Source: Comamonadaceae bacterium
GTDB taxonomy: Bacteria; Pseudomonadota; Gammaproteobacteria; Burkholderiales; Burkholderiaceae_C
Reading direction: 5' to 3'
Assembly (NCBI GenBank): GCA_013297985.1
Contig: JAAFIY010000016.1
Span: 1-46,225, forward strand
Length of the DNA stretch: 46,225 nucleotides
In this document: positions 44,350-46,225 of the stretch, in pieces
Position numbering within the stretch: the stretch's first letter is position 1
Layout: the number at the start of each line of letters is the position of its first letter
Program-made: the position numbers and the translations under genes
Notes under the pieces: model-generated
The model's database searches: none
Told to the model about the DNA's origin: nothing
Seen by the model: the letters and a program-made list of their open reading frames with translations, nothing else

Positions 44350-46225
44350 CTATGCGCCAGCGCCAGCCGGTCGAGGCCCGGGTTTGTGCACCACCACCTG
44401 CGCTGGTGCGGCCGGTGCGCCGTCTGGTGCGGGCACCACCGTCCAACGGCCTGCGTGCAGAGCGGCCACGGCAGGCTTGTGGGCGATGGACACCAGCGCA
44501 CCAGAGCGGGCTTGCACCTGCGCCAGCAGGCGCTGGTAAAGGCGGGCCTCGGTGGCTTCGTCAAGCGCGCTGGTGATCTCATCGGCAAACACCCAGCGCG
44601 GCTGCTTCAGCCACACCCGGGCTAGCGCCAGGCGCTGCTGCTCGCCGCCCGACAGCGTTTGGTCCCAGGCGGCGTGTTCGTCCAGCCGGGCCACCAATTG
44701 GGGCAGCTCGGCCTGCGTCAGGGCATGGGCCAACTCGGCGTCAGAAAAGCGCTCTGCAGGCAAGGGGTAGGCCAGCGCGGTGCGCAGCGGCCCCTGCGGC
44801 AGATAAGGGCGCTGCGGCAAGAACATGGCCTGGTCGCGCACCTCGGGCGCCAAAGCAGCGCTTTGCCCAGGCTGCGCACCCTGGGCCCACGGCCAGATGC
44901 CGCCCCAGGCTCGCAACAGGCTTGATTTGCCGCTACCCGAAGGCCCCACCAAGGCCACGGTGTCACCGGCTTGCAAGTCCAGGCCCGATGCGTCGAGCAA
45001 GGCACGGCCGTTGGGCAAGGCGACTTGGGTGCGGCTGGGCACCAGGGTGTCGCTAGCAGTACCGGGTACGTTTGCTATGGAATTTGTAGCTACTTCCGCC
45101 GTACTAATGGGCGCTGCAGCCGGATTGGCTTCAAGCGCGGCTTCAAAACCGGTCAGGCGATCGGTGGTGGCGCGCCAGGCGGCCAGCGTGGGGTAGTTGT
45201 CGACAAACCAGCTCAGGGCGTCTTGCACCCGACCAAAGGCGGATGCGATCTGCATCAACTCGCCCAACTGAATCGCACCGCTAAAAAACCTGGGCGCAGC
45301 CACCACAAACGGGAAGATCACCGCCGCTTGCCCAAAACCCACGGTAAACCAGGTCAGCCGCTTTTGCGCCGCCAAGAGCGCAAAGGTGGCACTAAACACG
45401 CGGCCAAAGCGGTTCATGGATTCGGCTTGCTCCACCGCTTGGCCACGCTCGAGCGCAATGGCCTCGGCGTGTTCGCGCAGGCGCACGAGGTGGTGGCGAA
45501 AATCCGCTTCGCGCCGCTGTTTGTCAAAGTTCAGCCGGGCCAGCGGGCGGCCAATGAAGTGGCTGAGCAAGCTGCCCACCACGCAATAAATCACCGCCGC
45601 CCACACCATGAAGCCCGCAATCTCTACGCTGCGCCCGCTGCCCAGCGGCAACACAAAGCCGCCCGACAGCGCCCACAAAATGCCAATAAAGCTCACCAGC
45701 GTGACCACCGCGTTGAGCAAACCCATGCTCAGGCCCACGGTGTAGCTGGTGAACAAACCCAAGTCTTCTTGAATGCGCTGATCGGGGTTGTCGGGGTTGG
45801 GCGCGTGGCGCGCAGCGTCTGAGCGGGGCGGCGCTTGAAAGCGCTCAATTTCCAGCCGATACGCCGTGGGGCCGTCGAGCCAGCGGCTCACAAAGCGCTG
45901 GGTGAGCCAGGCACGCCAACGCAGTTCTAGCAACTGCGTCAGCCAAAACTTGTACACCGCCACCACGATGAAGCCCGCAGCCAGGTAGCAAAAGCGGGTG
46001 AGCTGCTGCCAAAACACTTCGGCGTTTTTTTCTTGCAGCGCGTCGTAGAACAGCCGGTTCCAGTCATTGATGAGCACCAGCACATACACGGTGAGCAGGT
46101 TCAGGGCCACGATGGCGGCCAGCAACAGCCGGGCGCGCCAGCGTTCGTCGCTCTGGCCAAAGTAGGGCAGCGACAAGCGCCACACCCGGCCCAAAAACGC
46201 GGCCATGTCGCGCAGCGCGGGCTTG
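44350..46225 (-). CDS. SbmA/YddA-type ABC transporter, permease fused to ATPase (5' end at window edge)
   Basis: At least 618 residues; the frame stays open to the window edge, and the first ATG in view (46206) has no ribosome binding site, so the true start is probably beyond it. Residues 1-340 form a membrane domain of the ABC_membrane_2/SbmA_BacA type (LLTVYVLVLINDWNRLFYDA, QRFVSRWLDGPTAYRLE, LNFDKQRREADFRHHLVRLR). The ATPase has Walker A GPSGSGKSS, signature LSGGEQQRLALARVW and Walker B VFADEITSALDE. Such proteins import B12 or peptides, or move acyl-CoA in peroxisomal relatives. Bases 45071-45120 (about residues 362-378 from the first ATG) are a translated copy of the dispersed repeat in the linker between the two domains. 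Confidence 0.85.
   Translation of the reverse strand, partial: KPALRDMAAFLGRVWRLSLPYFGQSDERWRARLLLAAIVALNLLTVYVLVLINDWNRLFYDALQEKNAEVFWQQLTRFCYLAAGFIVVAVYKFWLTQLLELRWRAWLTQRFVSRWLDGPTAYRLEIERFQAPPRSDAARHAPNPDNPDQRIQEDLGLFTSYTVGLSMGLLNAVVTLVSFIGILWALSGGFVLPLGSGRSVEIAGFMVWAAVIYCVVGSLLSHFIGRPLARLNFDKQRREADFRHHLVRLREHAEAIALERGQAVEQAESMNRFGRVFSATFALLAAQKRLTWFTVGFGQAAVIFPFVVAAPRFFSGAIQLGELMQIASAFGRVQDALSWFVDNYPTLAAWRATTDRLTGFEAALEANPAAAPISTAEVATNSIANVPGTASDTLVPSRTQVALPNGRALLDASGLDLQAGDTVALVGPSGSGKSSLLRAWGGIWPWAQGAQPGQSAALAPEVRDQAMFLPQRPYLPQGPLRTALAYPLPAERFSDAELAHALTQAELPQLVARLDEHAAWDQTLSGGEQQRLALARVWLKQPRWVFADEITSALDEATEARLYQRLLAQVQARSGALVSIAHKPAVAALHAGRWTVVPAPDGAPAAPAQVVVHKPGPRPAGAGA
45071..45120 (+). 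repeat. Dispersed palindromic repeat, copy E10, inside a coding sequence
   Basis: Plus strand reads TTTGCTATGGAATTTGTAGC, TACTTCCGCCGTACTAATGG, GCGCTGCAGC, a reverse-orientation member (TTTGCTA...GTAGCTACTT...GGGCGCTGCAG). In the minus-strand ABC gene it is translated as AAAPISTAEVATNSIAN, between the membrane and ATPase domains. Frame is preserved. Confidence 0.65.

Noticed and set aside
1..46225. tRNA, rRNA, riboswitch or CRISPR elements
   Set aside because: None recognised in any intergenic gap on reading both strands; gaps are mostly shorter than 150 bp and largely explained by repeats and control sites.

Overview
This 46 kb stretch is GC-rich, densely packed chromosomal DNA, most likely from a betaproteobacterium of the family Comamonadaceae. 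The evidence is the liv-type/acyl-CoA ligase operon, a Bug-family receptor, the many acyl-CoA enzymes, and a dispersed palindromic repeat (GCGCAAGCAGCTATTA...TAGCAAA type) that I associate from memory with that family. The genus cannot be fixed from the sequence. No tRNA, rRNA, CRISPR array, transposase or integrase was seen.

Layout. (1) 1-8537, plus strand: fatty acyl-CoA degradation. It holds the end of an acyl-CoA dehydrogenase, a secreted DUF2147 protein, a FadN-type hydroxyacyl-CoA dehydrogenase/hydratase, a DUF4442 hotdog protein and a thiolase. A lipoprotein (DUF1569) follows, then a coupled run of thioesterase, tyrosine-less SDR, HCCA-isomerase-like protein and PECI-type enoyl-CoA isomerase. 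(2) 8538-11732: a four-gene minus-strand operon of exported proteins, including a metzincin-type metalloprotease. It lies between the complete isomerase gene and a 496-bp 5'-truncated second copy, so it looks like an insertion. (3) 11962-15196: an RTX calcium-binding-repeat protein bracketed by two paralogous small secreted proteins. (4) 15282-23558: a TetR-controlled acyl-CoA carboxylase cluster resembling the acyclic-terpene (atu) or leucine (liu) systems. It comprises a PECR-like SDR, carboxyltransferase, two acyl-CoA dehydrogenases, a biotin carboxylase/carrier and a YigI-type thioesterase. (5) 23595-30801, minus strand: a VOC protein and a livHMGF-type ABC importer with acyl-CoA ligase and binding protein. 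(6) 31113-46225: mixed genes, namely PilZ, YciA-like thioesterase, Atm1-type ABC exporter, KDG kinase, aspartoacylase plus Bug receptor, two divergent LysR regulators, a PAS-GGDEF-EAL protein, TetR/gluconate kinase/MBL-fold protein, and an SbmA/YddA-type ABC protein cut by the window end.

How it fits together. Regions 1, 4 and 5 make a coherent programme: import a carboxylic acid, activate it to a CoA ester, beta-oxidise or carboxylate it, and rescue CoA with several thioesterases. Nearly all steps are joined by 4-bp ATGA or similar overlaps, indicating translational coupling.

Most unusual points. The isomerase duplication is a mosaic: a 353-bp identical core with diverged, mostly synonymous flanks, around the secreted-protease operon. 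That operon has a C9 tract and a 14-bp palindrome in its upstream region. The RTX leader can fold over its own ribosome binding site. The dispersed repeat has ten recognisable copies; two are translated in frame inside interdomain linkers, one supplies a ribosome binding site, and one ends in a terminator.
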